A stretch of 64,000 nucleotides of DNA, from the NCBI GenBank assembly GCA_910586545.1, contig CAJUIQ010000007.1, positions 1-64,000 of the forward strand, given 5' to 3'. The stretch is from an uncultured Eubacteriales bacterium. GTDB taxonomy: Bacteria; Bacillota; Clostridia; Oscillospirales; CAG-272. A program made the translations under genes and the position numbers. This document shows, piece after piece, positions 17,845 to 26,052 of the stretch; the stretch's first letter is position 1; the number at the start of each line of letters is the position of its first letter. Under the pieces are notes generated by a model. That model had not been told where the DNA came from and searched no databases. It saw nothing but the letters and a program-made list of their open reading frames with translations.

Positions 17845-18759
17845 ATGGGAGCGAACGGAGAAATTACAAAAAGGCAGAAAATTCTCGAAATGATCGGGAA
17901 GGATCTGATCCTGGTAGGTGGGAACGCGATGTATGCGTTGGCCATTGTTTTGTTTGTTATGCCGTCAGGGCTGGTTACAGGCGGCGTTACCGGCATTTCC
18001 ATTATGATTGGCAAGGCTACCGGAATAGAGGTGTCCTATTTTGTGTTCCTTATAAATATTGCGTTGTTTATTTGGGGCTCTGCAGTGCTGGGCAAGCATT
18101 TTTGTGTAACTACAGCTGCCAGCACCGTTTTATATCCGGGATTTCTTTACATATTTCAGCGGGTATTTGCGGATGTGGTGCTAATTGAAAACGATTTGGT
18201 TTTGTGCGCCGCCGCAGCCGGCGTAATGATAGGATTTGCTGTGGGAATGGTGGCACGGACGGATTCTTCTACAGGGGGAATGGACATTCCGCCGCTGATC
18301 ATAAACAAATGGACGGGTTTCCCTGTTGGAACCATGCTTTGTATTATTGACGCAACCGTGATTTGTATTCAATTGCCGATATCCTCTGTGCGGCAGGCGC
18401 TGTATGGGGTTTTGATGGTGGTTGTCTACTCCTTTGTAATCAACCAGGTTATGATGATGGGCAACGGCAAAATGCAGATCCAGGTAATCACTTCCTGTAC
18501 AAGAGAGATACGGGATGCGGTGCTTACCGAATTGCACAGGGGCGTGACGCTGCTGTCCGGCAAGCGCGGGTTATCCGGCGAGTCCTGTGACGTGGTGCTG
18601 ACGGTGGTTTCCAGCCGACAGCTTGCCAGAGCTAAGAAAACGATTTTGGACGTGGATCCAGATGCGTTTATGATTATCAGTAAGGTGGGAGAGGTAAACG
18701 GAAACGGATTCTCTTTCAGTAAAGGGGATAAATGGCTTGACAAGTCTGACATCCTATAG
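17845..18759 (+). CDS. YitT family membrane protein with C-terminal DUF2179 domain
   Basis: 304 residues from ATG 17845; a TTG nine bases earlier is an alternative, and the ribosome binding site is weak for both. Five or six membrane helices fill residues 20-200, including the conserved MPSGLVTGGVTGISIM and TDSSTGGMDIPPLI segments. A cytoplasmic DUF2179 domain follows (GVTLLSGKRGLSGESCDVV). The family is widespread in Firmicutes; function unknown, sometimes suggested to be transport. The promoter of rnpB begins inside its 3' end. Confidence 0.85.
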   Translation: MGANGEITKRQKILEMIGKDLILVGGNAMYALAIVLFVMPSGLVTGGVTGISIMIGKATGIEVSYFVFLINIALFIWGSAVLGKHFCVTTAASTVLYPGFLYIFQRVFADVVLIENDLVLCAAAAGVMIGFAVGMVARTDSSTGGMDIPPLIINKWTGFPVGTMLCIIDATVICIQLPISSVRQALYGVLMVVVYSFVINQVMMMGNGKMQIQVITSCTREIRDAVLTELHRGVTLLSGKRGLSGESCDVVLTVVSSRQLARAKKTILDVDPDAFMIISKVGEVNGNGFSFSKGDKWLDKSDIL

Positions 18760-18765
18760 TAAAAT
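18737..18765 (+). promoter_or_regulatory. Promoter of rnpB
   Basis: TTGACA (18737-18742), 17 bases, TAAAAT (18760-18765). The -35 lies inside the last codons of the upstream gene, and the predicted start falls at the first paired base of RNase P RNA (18772). Confidence 0.85.
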
Positions 18766-18771
18766 CTTTAT

Positions 18772-19136
18772 GGGAAATCGGGCTGTCGCGCGCTGTGGGG
18801 CCGAAAGGTATCAGCGTGAGGAAAGTCCGGGCTTCACAGGGCAGGATAACGGATAACGTCCGCCGAGGGCAACCTCCGGGAAAGTGCAACAGAAATAGAC
18901 CGCCGCATCTTGCGGTAAGGATGGAAAGGCGAGGTAAGAGCTCACCGGCACGACAGGCAACTGTGTGCAAATGTAAACCCTATTCGATGCAACACCGTAT
19001 GCAGACCGGATTTCTCTGGAATCCGCGCCGGCCCGGCGCCAGTGTCTGCGGGTGGCTGGAGACCTGTAGCAATGCAGGTTCGAGATAGATGACAGCCACG
19101 GCTTTAGCCGTACAGAACCCGGCTTATAGATTTCCC
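18772..19136 (+). ncRNA. rnpB: RNase P RNA, bacterial class A
   Basis: The RNA subunit of the ribozyme that trims tRNA 5' leaders. Its ends pair (GGGAAATC with GATTTCCC). Conserved elements are visible in order: GAGGAAAGTCCGGGCT (5' part of P4 and CR-I), GCAACAGAAATAGA, AAGGATGGAAAGGCG, and near the 3' end the AGATAGATGACAG and ACAGAACCCGGCTTA segments that close P4. The layout is that of class A, the type found in Clostridia, rather than the Bacillus class B. Length of about 365 is typical. It has its own promoter and terminator. Confidence 0.96.
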
Positions 19137-19199
19137 AATATTAAAAAAGAATCTCCTCTGGCTGTCACAGAACAAGAGGTAGGGGAATTCTATACTCAT

Positions 19200-19239
19200 G
19201 GGACGCTGGCGGAACAGGCTGGCGTCCCTTGTGCTTTTT
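19200..19239 (+). terminator. Terminator of rnpB
   Basis: GGGACGC and GCGTCCC pair around a 15-base loop with additional pairing, followed by TTGTGCTTTTT, about 64 bases after the mature end. Confidence 0.7.
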
Positions 19240-19275
19240 ACACGGTAGTACGATTTTTATTATTAGGAGGCTGCT

Positions 19276-20340
19276 ATGCCGAGAATAGATAAAATTGATT
19301 CGAATTTCAAACAGAATATAGACGAGAGTGGGCTGGTATATATAGACTGCTTTACCGCACCGGTGCGGATTTCCGGGCTCCCCTGGCGAGAGAAAAATCA
19401 AAACTACCATCGTATGGACGATAGCCTGAATCCTTTGTACAATGTTGGCGTGCGCGGGCTTTCTCCCTGTACCGCAGGCGTACAAGTTTCTTTCAAAACG
19501 GATTCTAAAAAAATTGGCGTCAAGGTGGATGTGGAGTGGAACAATCTGATGCCCCATATGCCCTATAACTCCAGTACAGGAGTGGATATTTATATTGGGT
19601 CCGGACGGAACAAGAAGTTTTTTAAGACCTTTTTTGTGTATCTAAACGGAACGAATCATTATGAAGATGTGCGGGAATTTCATGAAGAGGGCATGAAAGA
19701 GGTTACCCTGAATTTTCCTCTGTATTCCGGAGTAGAAAAAATGTTAATCGGTTTGGAAGCCGGGGCCAGCTTGGAAATGCCGGAACCTTTTGACTATGAT
19801 AAGCCGGTGCTTTTCTATGGATCTTCCATTACACAGGGTGCGTGTGCATCCCGGCCAGGAATGGCATATTTTAATATCCTAAGCAGAAAGCTGAACTTTG
19901 AAGTGGTAAATATGGGCTTTTCCGCAAGCGGGAAGGGAGAATCGGTGATGGCAGAGCAGATTGCCAGCGTGCCCCTTTCTGCATTTATCTTTGACTATGA
20001 CCATAATGCACAGGATGCAGAGGAGCTGCGGCAAACCCATCAGAAATTTTTTCAAATCGTACGTGCGGCTCAGCCGACGCTTCCGATTATTATGCTTAGT
20101 AAAGCGGACTGTGAAGATGGAATGCAGGCTACAGAAGCACGTAAGGCTGTCATTTATAAGACCTATCAGGACGCAAAAGAAAACGGGGATGACAAAGTTT
20201 GGTTTATCGACGGTCAGACTCTGTACGGCACGGAAGACCGGGATAGCTGCACGGTAGATTCCCTTCATCCCAATGATATTGGATTTATGCGTATGGCACA
20301 GGCAATTTTGCCGGTGCTGAAAGAAGCCCTCGGAGAATGA
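19276..20340 (+). CDS. SGNH/GDSL-type hydrolase with N-terminal beta-sandwich domain
   Basis: 354 residues. The N-terminal 170 residues form a predicted beta-rich domain, and the C-terminal half is an SGNH hydrolase: block I FYGSSITQGA with the nucleophile Ser near residue 185, NMGFSASGKGE, the DYDHNAQ segment in block III, and the catalytic DSLHPN near residue 330. Enzymes of this two-domain form are thought to be carbohydrate esterases that remove acetyl groups from glycans. No signal peptide is seen. Start ATG follows AGGAGG. It stands alone between rnpB and a strong terminator. Confidence 0.85.
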   Translation: MPRIDKIDSNFKQNIDESGLVYIDCFTAPVRISGLPWREKNQNYHRMDDSLNPLYNVGVRGLSPCTAGVQVSFKTDSKKIGVKVDVEWNNLMPHMPYNSSTGVDIYIGSGRNKKFFKTFFVYLNGTNHYEDVREFHEEGMKEVTLNFPLYSGVEKMLIGLEAGASLEMPEPFDYDKPVLFYGSSITQGACASRPGMAYFNILSRKLNFEVVNMGFSASGKGESVMAEQIASVPLSAFIFDYDHNAQDAEELRQTHQKFFQIVRAAQPTLPIIMLSKADCEDGMQATEARKAVIYKTYQDAKENGDDKVWFIDGQTLYGTEDRDSCTVDSLHPNDIGFMRMAQAILPVLKEALGE

Positions 20341-20361
20341 GAGGGGAAGTCCGCAAAAGAT

Positions 20362-20416
20362 AAAAAGGCTCCCATACAGCGTTTCGTAAACGAAACGCTG
20401 TATGGGAGCCTTTTTT
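20362..20416. terminator. Long bidirectional terminator
   Basis: A 25-bp perfect stem (left arm begins AAAAAGGCTCCCATACAGCG) closes on a TAAA loop and ends in TTTTTT. It serves the SGNH gene and the convergent HAD gene. Confidence 0.9.
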
Positions 20417-20428
20417 ATTGCATAACAG

Positions 20429-21079
20429 TTATTTGGAAAAAAGCAGTGTTGTTAACTCCGTTACAGAACGGACGATACGTCCTGCTCCTGCCTCCTCCAG
20501 TTCCTGCTGACTGCCGTATCCATACAGCACACCGATGGACTCCATGTTATTCTTTTTTGCTCCTACAATATCATGCATCCGATCCCCGATCATAACGGCG
20601 CCGCTGGCGTTCCGCATTCCCATGCGTTCCATGGCACAGGCAATGACTTCGTCTTTTGCCACACGCGTTCCATCCAGCTCGCTGCCGGTAATACAGGAGA
20701 AATAAGAATCAATGTGAAAATACTCTGCAATTTGCCGGGCAAAAATTTCTGGCTTAGAAGTTGCCATAACGACCTTTACTCCCACTTTTTGCAGCCCTTC
20801 CAGCAATTCCGCCATTCCGTCATAGAGGTAATTTTCAAAAATGCCTATATCCTTGTAGTATTCTCTGTATTTGTCTACAGCATCGTATGCAGCCATGTTG
20901 GAAAAGCCGAAATATTTACAAAAGGATTCGTGAAGGGGCGGCCCGATAAAGGTAGTCAGCTGGTCCTTGTCCTCTACGGAAATACCGTATTTTTCCAAAG
21001 CGTACGCAACGGAAGAAGTGATGCCGATTTTGGGGTCGATAATCGTGCCGTCCAAATCAAAAAAGCAGTATGAAAACAT
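20429..21079 (-). CDS. HAD-superfamily phosphatase (phosphoglycolate phosphatase-like)
   Basis: 216 residues from the second of two adjacent Met codons, which has GGGAGG at seven bases; the first is at 21082. HAD motifs: FDLDGT near the N-terminus (nucleophile Asp), ATSKPE with the motif II Ser and motif III region, and GDRMHDIVGA as motif IV. A helical cap lies between motifs I and II, as in Gph, PpaX and 5'-nucleotidase-type members. Last gene of an operon after nrdD and trxB (21-base gap). A nucleotide or sugar phosphate substrate is likely; which one cannot be said. Confidence 0.85.
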   Translation of the reverse strand: MFSYCFFDLDGTIIDPKIGITSSVAYALEKYGISVEDKDQLTTFIGPPLHESFCKYFGFSNMAAYDAVDKYREYYKDIGIFENYLYDGMAELLEGLQKVGVKVVMATSKPEIFARQIAEYFHIDSYFSCITGSELDGTRVAKDEVIACAMERMGMRNASGAVMIGDRMHDIVGAKKNNMESIGVLYGYGSQQELEEAGAGRIVRSVTELTTLLFSK

Positions 21080-21100
21080 CATGCATCCTCCCTTATTTTG

Positions 21101-22018
21101 TCAGGGTTGTTCATCTAAGTATGCGCAGGCGGCGAGGGCGGCGATGGAACCGTCCGCCGCGGCTGTGGTGATCTGTCGGATTCGTTTTGCCCGGCAATCG
21201 CCTGCGATGAAAACTCCCGGTGTGGCGGTGCGGCAATCTTCTCCTGCTGCAAAGTATCCGCCGGCATCCAATTCCGCAATATTTGCAAAAGGTTCGTTAT
21301 CCGGCGCAAGGCCAATGGCTACAAACAAGCCGTCCAGCTCTTTTGTAAATGATTCGCCGCCAGCATTGGTACAGCGAACGGCAGTCAACTCTCCTGCTTC
21401 TGTTTCAAAACCGGATACTATAGTGCTGGTGACCAGTTCCACATTTTCTTTTTTTTGCAGGATGTTTTGCAGCTTCTCCTCCCCGGTAAAGTGATCCAAA
21501 TTTTGGATTACCGTCACTTTTCGGCATCCGTCGGAAAGCAGCACCGCTTCTTGAAGCGCTGTGTTTCCGCCGCCTACTACGACTACTTCCTTTCCTTTGT
21601 AAAAGGCGCCGTCACAAACGGCGCAAAAAGAAATGCCTTTTCCAACGAGGGCGGCTTCTCCGGGAATGCCCAACATCCGGTGTCGGGCGCCGTTTGCGAT
21701 AATAACGGCATGGGCGCGATAGACGCTGCCGTCGTGAGTGGTTACAATTTTTGTTCCGTCATTTTCGGCATCAATCTTCGTCACGGCGCCCAGTTCGATT
21801 TCCGCACCCTGCGCCAATACCTGCTCAATAAGCATATCGGCCAATTCGTTCCCGTTGATCGCGGCATATCCGGGATAATTTTCAATTTTGGGCGAAAAAG
21901 TAATTTGTCCGCCGAAAGTATCTTTTTCTAAAATCAGCACATGTTTTTCGGCCCGCCGGGCATACAGCGCTGCTGTAAGTCCGGCGGGTCCTGCGCCAAC
22001 AATTATAATATCATACAT
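21101..22018 (-). CDS. trxB: Thioredoxin reductase (NADPH)
   Basis: 305 residues. Two Rossmann-type nucleotide-binding segments are seen: GAGPAGLTAALYARRA at the N-terminus for FAD and VVGGGNTALQEA near residue 150 for NADPH, with the redox pair CAVC (SFCAVCDGAF) between them and the FAD-binding GVFIAGD near the C-terminus. It passes electrons to thioredoxin-like partners. It lies 27 bases after nrdD, whose C-terminal glutaredoxin-like domain is an obvious candidate partner. AGGAG precedes the start. Confidence 0.94.
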   Translation of the reverse strand: MYDIIIVGAGPAGLTAALYARRAEKHVLILEKDTFGGQITFSPKIENYPGYAAINGNELADMLIEQVLAQGAEIELGAVTKIDAENDGTKIVTTHDGSVYRAHAVIIANGARHRMLGIPGEAALVGKGISFCAVCDGAFYKGKEVVVVGGGNTALQEAVLLSDGCRKVTVIQNLDHFTGEEKLQNILQKKENVELVTSTIVSGFETEAGELTAVRCTNAGGESFTKELDGLFVAIGLAPDNEPFANIAELDAGGYFAAGEDCRTATPGVFIAGDCRAKRIRQITTAAADGSIAALAACAYLDEQP

Positions 22019-22045
22019 AAAAGGGCGTTTCTCCTCAGTATTCTG

Positions 22046-24412
22046 TTAAACGGTAACTTTAGCGGTTTTGTCCAGGAAAGCTTTGATACCGGCTACATCC
22101 GTAAACTGCTGCTCGCCGACTACAAGGGTAGGCGCGCTCCGCAGACCAAGCTCTTTTGCCAATTCTTCCTGATCCTCTACATAGAATTTTGTATATTCGA
22201 CACCTGCTTTGTCCAGCAAAGACTGGGCAACCTTACATTTCGGGCAGGTTTTGGTTGCAAACAAAAGGATCGCGTCATTTTCCTGAGGCGCTGCAGGTTC
22301 AGCCGATTTTGTATCGGACAGCGCTTTGCTGCGTTTTACTACAGAGGTGCCGATATTGTAAACCATCCGGTCTTTGTATTCCTGAGACTTGCCATCGTTC
22401 CAGTTGAGAACGGGGCGATAGTAGCCAGTGATTCTGGAATAAACCTCTGTTTTGCCGCCGCAGGTGGGGCAGGTGAACTGTTCTCCCGCGATGTAGCCAT
22501 GGTCTTTGCAGACAGAATAGGTGGGCGACAGGGTATAGTATGGCAGAGTAAAGTTTTCTGCGATTTTGCGTACCAGTGTTGCCGCCGCCTTCCAGTCCGG
22601 CAGCTTTTCTCCAAGAAAAGCGTGGAATACCGTACCGGAGGTGTACCGAGTCTGTAATTCATCCTGGAGCTCCAGTGCAGAGAATACGTCGTCGGTGTAT
22701 CCTACAGGAAGATGAGAAGAGTTGGTATAGTAAGGTGTTGCGCCTTCATGTGCGGTGATGATATCCGGATACCGCTTTTTATCATGCTTCGCCAGACGGA
22801 AGCTGGTAGATTCGGCGGGCGTTGCTTCCAGATTATACAGATCGCCGTACATTTCCTGATAATCGGAGAGACGTTCCCGCATATGATCCAGTACTTCTTT
22901 TGTGAACTGGAGAGTTTCGGGGTGGGTCATATCCTGCTTCAGCCACTTCGCGTTGAGGCCGGCTTCGTTCATGCCGACCAGACCAATGGTAGAGAAGTGA
23001 TTGTCAAAGGTACCCAGATACCGTTTTGTATAGGGATACAGTCCCTCGTTCATCAGCTTGGTAACAACGGTACGCTTGATTTTCAAACTGCGTGCGGAGA
23101 GATCCATAATATGATCCAGTCTCCGGTAGAAGTCTTCCGGACTGTCGGAGAGATATGCGATTCGAGGCATATTGATGGTGACAACGCCTACAGAACCGGT
23201 AGATTCACCGCTGCCGAAAAATCCGCCGGATTTTTTACGCAGCTCCCGCAGGTCCAGACGCAGACGGCAGCACATAGACCGCACGTCGCTGGGTTCCATA
23301 TCGGAATTGATATAGTTGGAGAAATACGGCGTACCGTATTTGGCTGTCATTTCAAAGAGAAGCTTGTTGTTCTCTGTTTCAGACCAGTCGAAATCTCGGG
23401 TGATGGAATAGGTAGGGATAGGATACTGGAAACCGCGGCCGTTTGCGTCGCCTTCAATCATAATTTCGATAAAAGCACGGTTAACCATGTCCATCTCTTT
23501 TTTACAATCTTTATATTTGAAGTCTACTTCTTTGCCCCCGATGATGCAGTTTTCTTCCGCAAGGTCCGCGGGAACCGTCCAGTCCAGGGTAATATTGGAG
23601 AAGGGAGATTGCGTACCCCATCTAGAAGGTGTATTCACGCCGTAAATAAAGCTTTCAATACATTTTTTTACTTGATCATAGGACAAATTATCTATTTTTA
23701 CAAAGGGAGCCAAATATGTATCAAAGGAAGAAAATGCTTGAGCGCCGGCCCATTCGTTTTGCATAATTCCAAGAAAGTTGACCATCTGATTGCACAGGGT
23801 TGCCAGATGGCTTGCGGGAGAACTGGTAATTTTACCAGGAACACCGCCCAGTCCTTCTTTAATCAGTTGACGGAGAGACCATCCCGCGCAGTATCCGGTA
23901 AGCATGGACAAATCATGGATATGGATGTCTGCATTTCTATGCGCGGAGGCGATTTCGTCGTCGTAGATTTCGGACAACCAGTAGTTTGCTGTAATCGCAC
24001 CAGAGTTGGACAGAATCAATCCACCTACAGAATAGGTAACGGTGGAGTTTTCTTTTACTCTCCAGTCGTTGAGCTTTACATAGTTGTCAACGATTTCCTT
24101 ATAGTCAACCAGAGTGGACTGGATATTACGCAGTTTTTCCCGCTGGCGGCGATACAGAATGTAAGCTTTTGCCACATCATCGTATCCGGCCTGCACCAAA
24201 ACAGATTCTACACTATCCTGAATATCTTCCACAGCGACCATGCCATCTTTAATTTTGGGCTCAAAATTTGCAGTGACCTTCAGGGCTAGAAAATCTATTA
24301 CGGAAGGAACAAAATCCTTTTCCTGTGCTTCAAACGCCATCGTGATAGCGCTGCTGATTTTAGACAGATCAAACTCTGCTACTTTGCCGTCTCTCTTTTG
24401 AACTTGATACAT
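22046..24412 (-). CDS. nrdD: Anaerobic ribonucleoside-triphosphate reductase NrdD fused to a C-terminal glutaredoxin-like domain
   Basis: 788 residues. The glycyl-radical enzyme makes dNTPs from NTPs without oxygen. An ATP-cone allosteric domain covers about 1-95 (KRDGKVAEFDLSKISSAI). The barrel carries the finger-loop cysteines near MCCRLRLDLRE. A zinc site is seen at CKDH (from 635) and CPTC (648-651), and the glycyl radical site is RITGYY with Gly at 663. Residues 712-788 form an extra redoxin domain with CPKC at 723-726 and the cis-Pro loop SAPTL, like NrdH/glutaredoxin. Formate-dependent NrdD proteins lack this, so reduction by a thiol partner is inferred, with trxB next in the operon. 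The activase gene nrdG is not in the window. Confidence 0.95.
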   Translation of the reverse strand: MYQVQKRDGKVAEFDLSKISSAITMAFEAQEKDFVPSVIDFLALKVTANFEPKIKDGMVAVEDIQDSVESVLVQAGYDDVAKAYILYRRQREKLRNIQSTLVDYKEIVDNYVKLNDWRVKENSTVTYSVGGLILSNSGAITANYWLSEIYDDEIASAHRNADIHIHDLSMLTGYCAGWSLRQLIKEGLGGVPGKITSSPASHLATLCNQMVNFLGIMQNEWAGAQAFSSFDTYLAPFVKIDNLSYDQVKKCIESFIYGVNTPSRWGTQSPFSNITLDWTVPADLAEENCIIGGKEVDFKYKDCKKEMDMVNRAFIEIMIEGDANGRGFQYPIPTYSITRDFDWSETENNKLLFEMTAKYGTPYFSNYINSDMEPSDVRSMCCRLRLDLRELRKKSGGFFGSGESTGSVGVVTINMPRIAYLSDSPEDFYRRLDHIMDLSARSLKIKRTVVTKLMNEGLYPYTKRYLGTFDNHFSTIGLVGMNEAGLNAKWLKQDMTHPETLQFTKEVLDHMRERLSDYQEMYGDLYNLEATPAESTSFRLAKHDKKRYPDIITAHEGATPYYTNSSHLPVGYTDDVFSALELQDELQTRYTSGTVFHAFLGEKLPDWKAAATLVRKIAENFTLPYYTLSPTYSVCKDHGYIAGEQFTCPTCGGKTEVYSRITGYYRPVLNWNDGKSQEYKDRMVYNIGTSVVKRSKALSDTKSAEPAAPQENDAILLFATKTCPKCKVAQSLLDKAGVEYTKFYVEDQEELAKELGLRSAPTLVVGEQQFTDVAGIKAFLDKTAKVTV

Positions 24413-24469
24413 AATATACTCCTTACATATAATAAGCCAATAGACTGTATGATTGATTCATGGGCTTTT

Positions 24470-24498
24470 ATTATATACTATATCTTGTAGTCTGTCAA
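24470..24498 (-). promoter_or_regulatory. Consensus promoter of nrdD
   Basis: Perfect TTGACA (24493-24498) and TATAAT (24470-24475) with a 17-base spacer on the reverse strand. An NrdR-type box fills the spacer. Confidence 0.88.
24475..24490. promoter_or_regulatory. NrdR-type box in the nrdD promoter spacer
   Basis: ATACTATATCTTGTAG resembles the NrdR consensus (roughly ACACwATATnTwGTGT) and occupies the spacer between -35 and -10, where a bound repressor would block RNA polymerase. NrdR senses dATP/ATP and represses ribonucleotide reductase genes. Confidence 0.7.
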
Positions 24499-24564
24499 GG
24501 AAATTGGAACAAATCTGAAAATATCGGCATTATTGCCAAAACTGACAAGCGAAATTCAGCATTG

Positions 24565-24580
24565 ATGCTACATATAGTTG
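24565..24580. promoter_or_regulatory. Degenerate NrdR-type box
   Basis: ATGCTACATATAGTTG matches the next box in 10 of 16 positions, including CATATAGT-like core, and lies exactly 31 bases from it, the spacing seen in paired NrdR sites. Weak alone; credible only as a partner. Confidence 0.45.
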
Positions 24581-24595
24581 CAAATTTGCATCAAT

Positions 24596-24611
24596 ACACA
24601 ATATATAGTAT
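24596..24611. promoter_or_regulatory. NrdR-type box, upstream copy
   Basis: ACACAATATATAGTAT is a close match to the NrdR box. It lies about 105 bases upstream of the nrdD -35. Confidence 0.7.
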
Positions 24612-24662
24612 TTGCACGATTGCGTGAGCAATGCGTTAAAAGGGAGCTTCCCGCATTGTACC

Positions 24663-24678
24663 AGGCTATATCGTATGT
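24663..24678. promoter_or_regulatory. Degenerate NrdR-type box
   Basis: AGGCTATATCGTATGT shares 10 of 16 positions with the box at 24695 and lies 32 bases from it. Confidence 0.4.
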
Positions 24679-24694
24679 TTGGACGGATTGCATA

Positions 24695-24710
24695 ATACTA
24701 TATATTGTAT
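24695..24710. promoter_or_regulatory. NrdR-type box, most distal copy
   Basis: ATACTATATATTGTAT is a near-palindromic NrdR-type site about 200 bases upstream of the nrdD promoter. No gene other than nrdD starts near it. Confidence 0.65.
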
Positions 24711-24743
24711 TGCGCTAAAAAACAACGCGCTTGCATATATGCT

Positions 24744-24784
24744 AAAATCCCCACTGAAAATGATCTTTCAGTGGGGATTTTTTC
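24744..24784 (-). terminator. Terminator of the cohesin/dockerin gene
   Basis: AAAATCCCCACTGAAA and TTTCAGTGGGGATTTT form a 16-bp stem with T- or A-runs on both sides. It is downstream of the minus-strand gene that ends at 24805. Confidence 0.85.
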
Positions 24785-24804
24785 TTACGATACTGCCCTT
24801 TACT

Positions 24805-25872
24805 TTATTCAATATTCCAATCAGGCGGATAAGGTGCGTTTCCTGCCGCGATCCGGCAAAGCTGGACATAGTCCAGCATCGTGACCACATTATCTCCATT
24901 TATGTCCGCTGCATCGTACATTTGCAGTGGAACGGAAGAAAGAGAAGCGGCGACTCTGCGCAGATAAATGATATCAGCGGAAGTGATGGCGCCATCGTTG
25001 TCCAGATCTCCTTTTTTCCAGCGTTCCACAATCGGCAAAGCTTCCTCTTTGGTTTCCTGACAAGCATCGCAGGTATACAGACCAACCCCTTCGATTTCAA
25101 ATGTGGGAGAGACGATTTCCTGTGTAAGCACCCATTGGTGACCAGGTGTGGGGACACGTTCTTCTGTAATGGTATTCTGGCAATATGTGCAAACTTGGTA
25201 TACATATCCGTCTTCTGTACATGTGGGAGGCGTAGTCTGGGTTTGGAGATTGTGCTTTCCATACTCGCTTTTTCCTACAATATTAAGTGTTGTTACGTCG
25301 ACGAGCTGATTGTCCCAAGTGATAAAAGGGCGTTTGTCGTACGTTACTTTAAAGCCATAATCTTCTTCCGTATCTAATATATCAAATACCAGTGTGCAGA
25401 GGAGGCCGTTCTTTGTATTGTTGCTCATCATGTCGGCATATTGCGCGGTATAAGAAAAGGGACTACTTTCCGGCGGCTTGGTGGTCCAGCACTCACTGTT
25501 TGTCCAAATATCACCGTTGATACGTGCTGTAGGAGCCAGCGCGGCTGCGTTATAATGGAAAATCATCCGCATAGAATAAATACCTGGGTTGTTTTCCAGT
25601 TTTACTGTCACGACAAGCTGCCCATCCTGTACGGCGCTTTCTAAAAGAACGTAACAAGAATCAGGAAGTACAGGCTCGTCCGCCGCGACTTTGTAAGAAT
25701 CTCCGCAGAGGCTGCAGGTATAGACAATTTGTTCTTTTTCCATGCAGGTAGCCTCTTCAATTGTCTGCTCGTAAGTATGTTCACAGTCCGCCGCGAAAAC
25801 TTGTCCAACCAGAGGAGTGATCAGAAGCATAGATATGCAAAGCATCACTGACAAAAGAGATTTAAAACGCAT
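24805..25872 (-). CDS. Secreted protein with cohesin-like and dockerin-like domains
   Basis: 355 residues from the second Met (25872), eight bases after AAAGG; the first Met at 25881 directly abuts that site. A signal peptide covers about 1-28 (hydrophobic core LLSVMLCISMLLITPLVG). Three Cys-containing segments of the CxxC type (CSLCGDS, CTYCQNT, CDACQET), common in clostridial surface proteins, alternate with a cohesin-like beta domain (VVTVKLENNPGIYSMRMIF). The C-terminus has two calcium-binding dockerin repeats, GDLDNDGAITSADI and ADINGDNVVTMLDY. Cohesin and dockerin modules assemble extracellular complexes; no partner is in the window. Having both in one small protein suggests self-association or a scaffold role. 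Confidence 0.82.
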   Translation of the reverse strand: MRFKSLLSVMLCISMLLITPLVGQVFAADCEHTYEQTIEEATCMEKEQIVYTCSLCGDSYKVAADEPVLPDSCYVLLESAVQDGQLVVTVKLENNPGIYSMRMIFHYNAAALAPTARINGDIWTNSECWTTKPPESSPFSYTAQYADMMSNNTKNGLLCTLVFDILDTEEDYGFKVTYDKRPFITWDNQLVDVTTLNIVGKSEYGKHNLQTQTTPPTCTEDGYVYQVCTYCQNTITEERVPTPGHQWVLTQEIVSPTFEIEGVGLYTCDACQETKEEALPIVERWKKGDLDNDGAITSADIIYLRRVAASLSSVPLQMYDAADINGDNVVTMLDYVQLCRIAAGNAPYPPDWNIE

Positions 25873-25973
25873 AGGATTCATCCTTTCAATAATATATTAT
25901 CTACATTTATTATAGTATCATATTTTCTATTGCTGGTCAAGACGGGAAAACGTACATTTGCATCGCGGTATAA

Positions 25974-26002
25974 TTGACAAATGGCACAACATATGATAAC
26001 AT
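25974..26002 (+). promoter_or_regulatory. Promoter of asd
   Basis: TTGACA (25974-25979), 17 bases, TAACAT (25997-26002), about 50 bases before the start codon. Confidence 0.65.
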
Positions 26003-26052
26003 AGACTCAATATAAATTTATAATCCAGTAAAGGACCGGGCAATGCCCGGAT

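Noticed and set aside
18795..19292. Open frames across the RNase P RNA gene and its 3' flank
   Set aside because: The RNA structure and conserved RNase P segments explain the sequence; the frames have no ribosome binding site.
24413..24744. A hidden gene between nrdD and the dockerin gene
   Set aside because: The gap is occupied by promoter and NrdR boxes; frames there run through the dockerin gene on the wrong strand.
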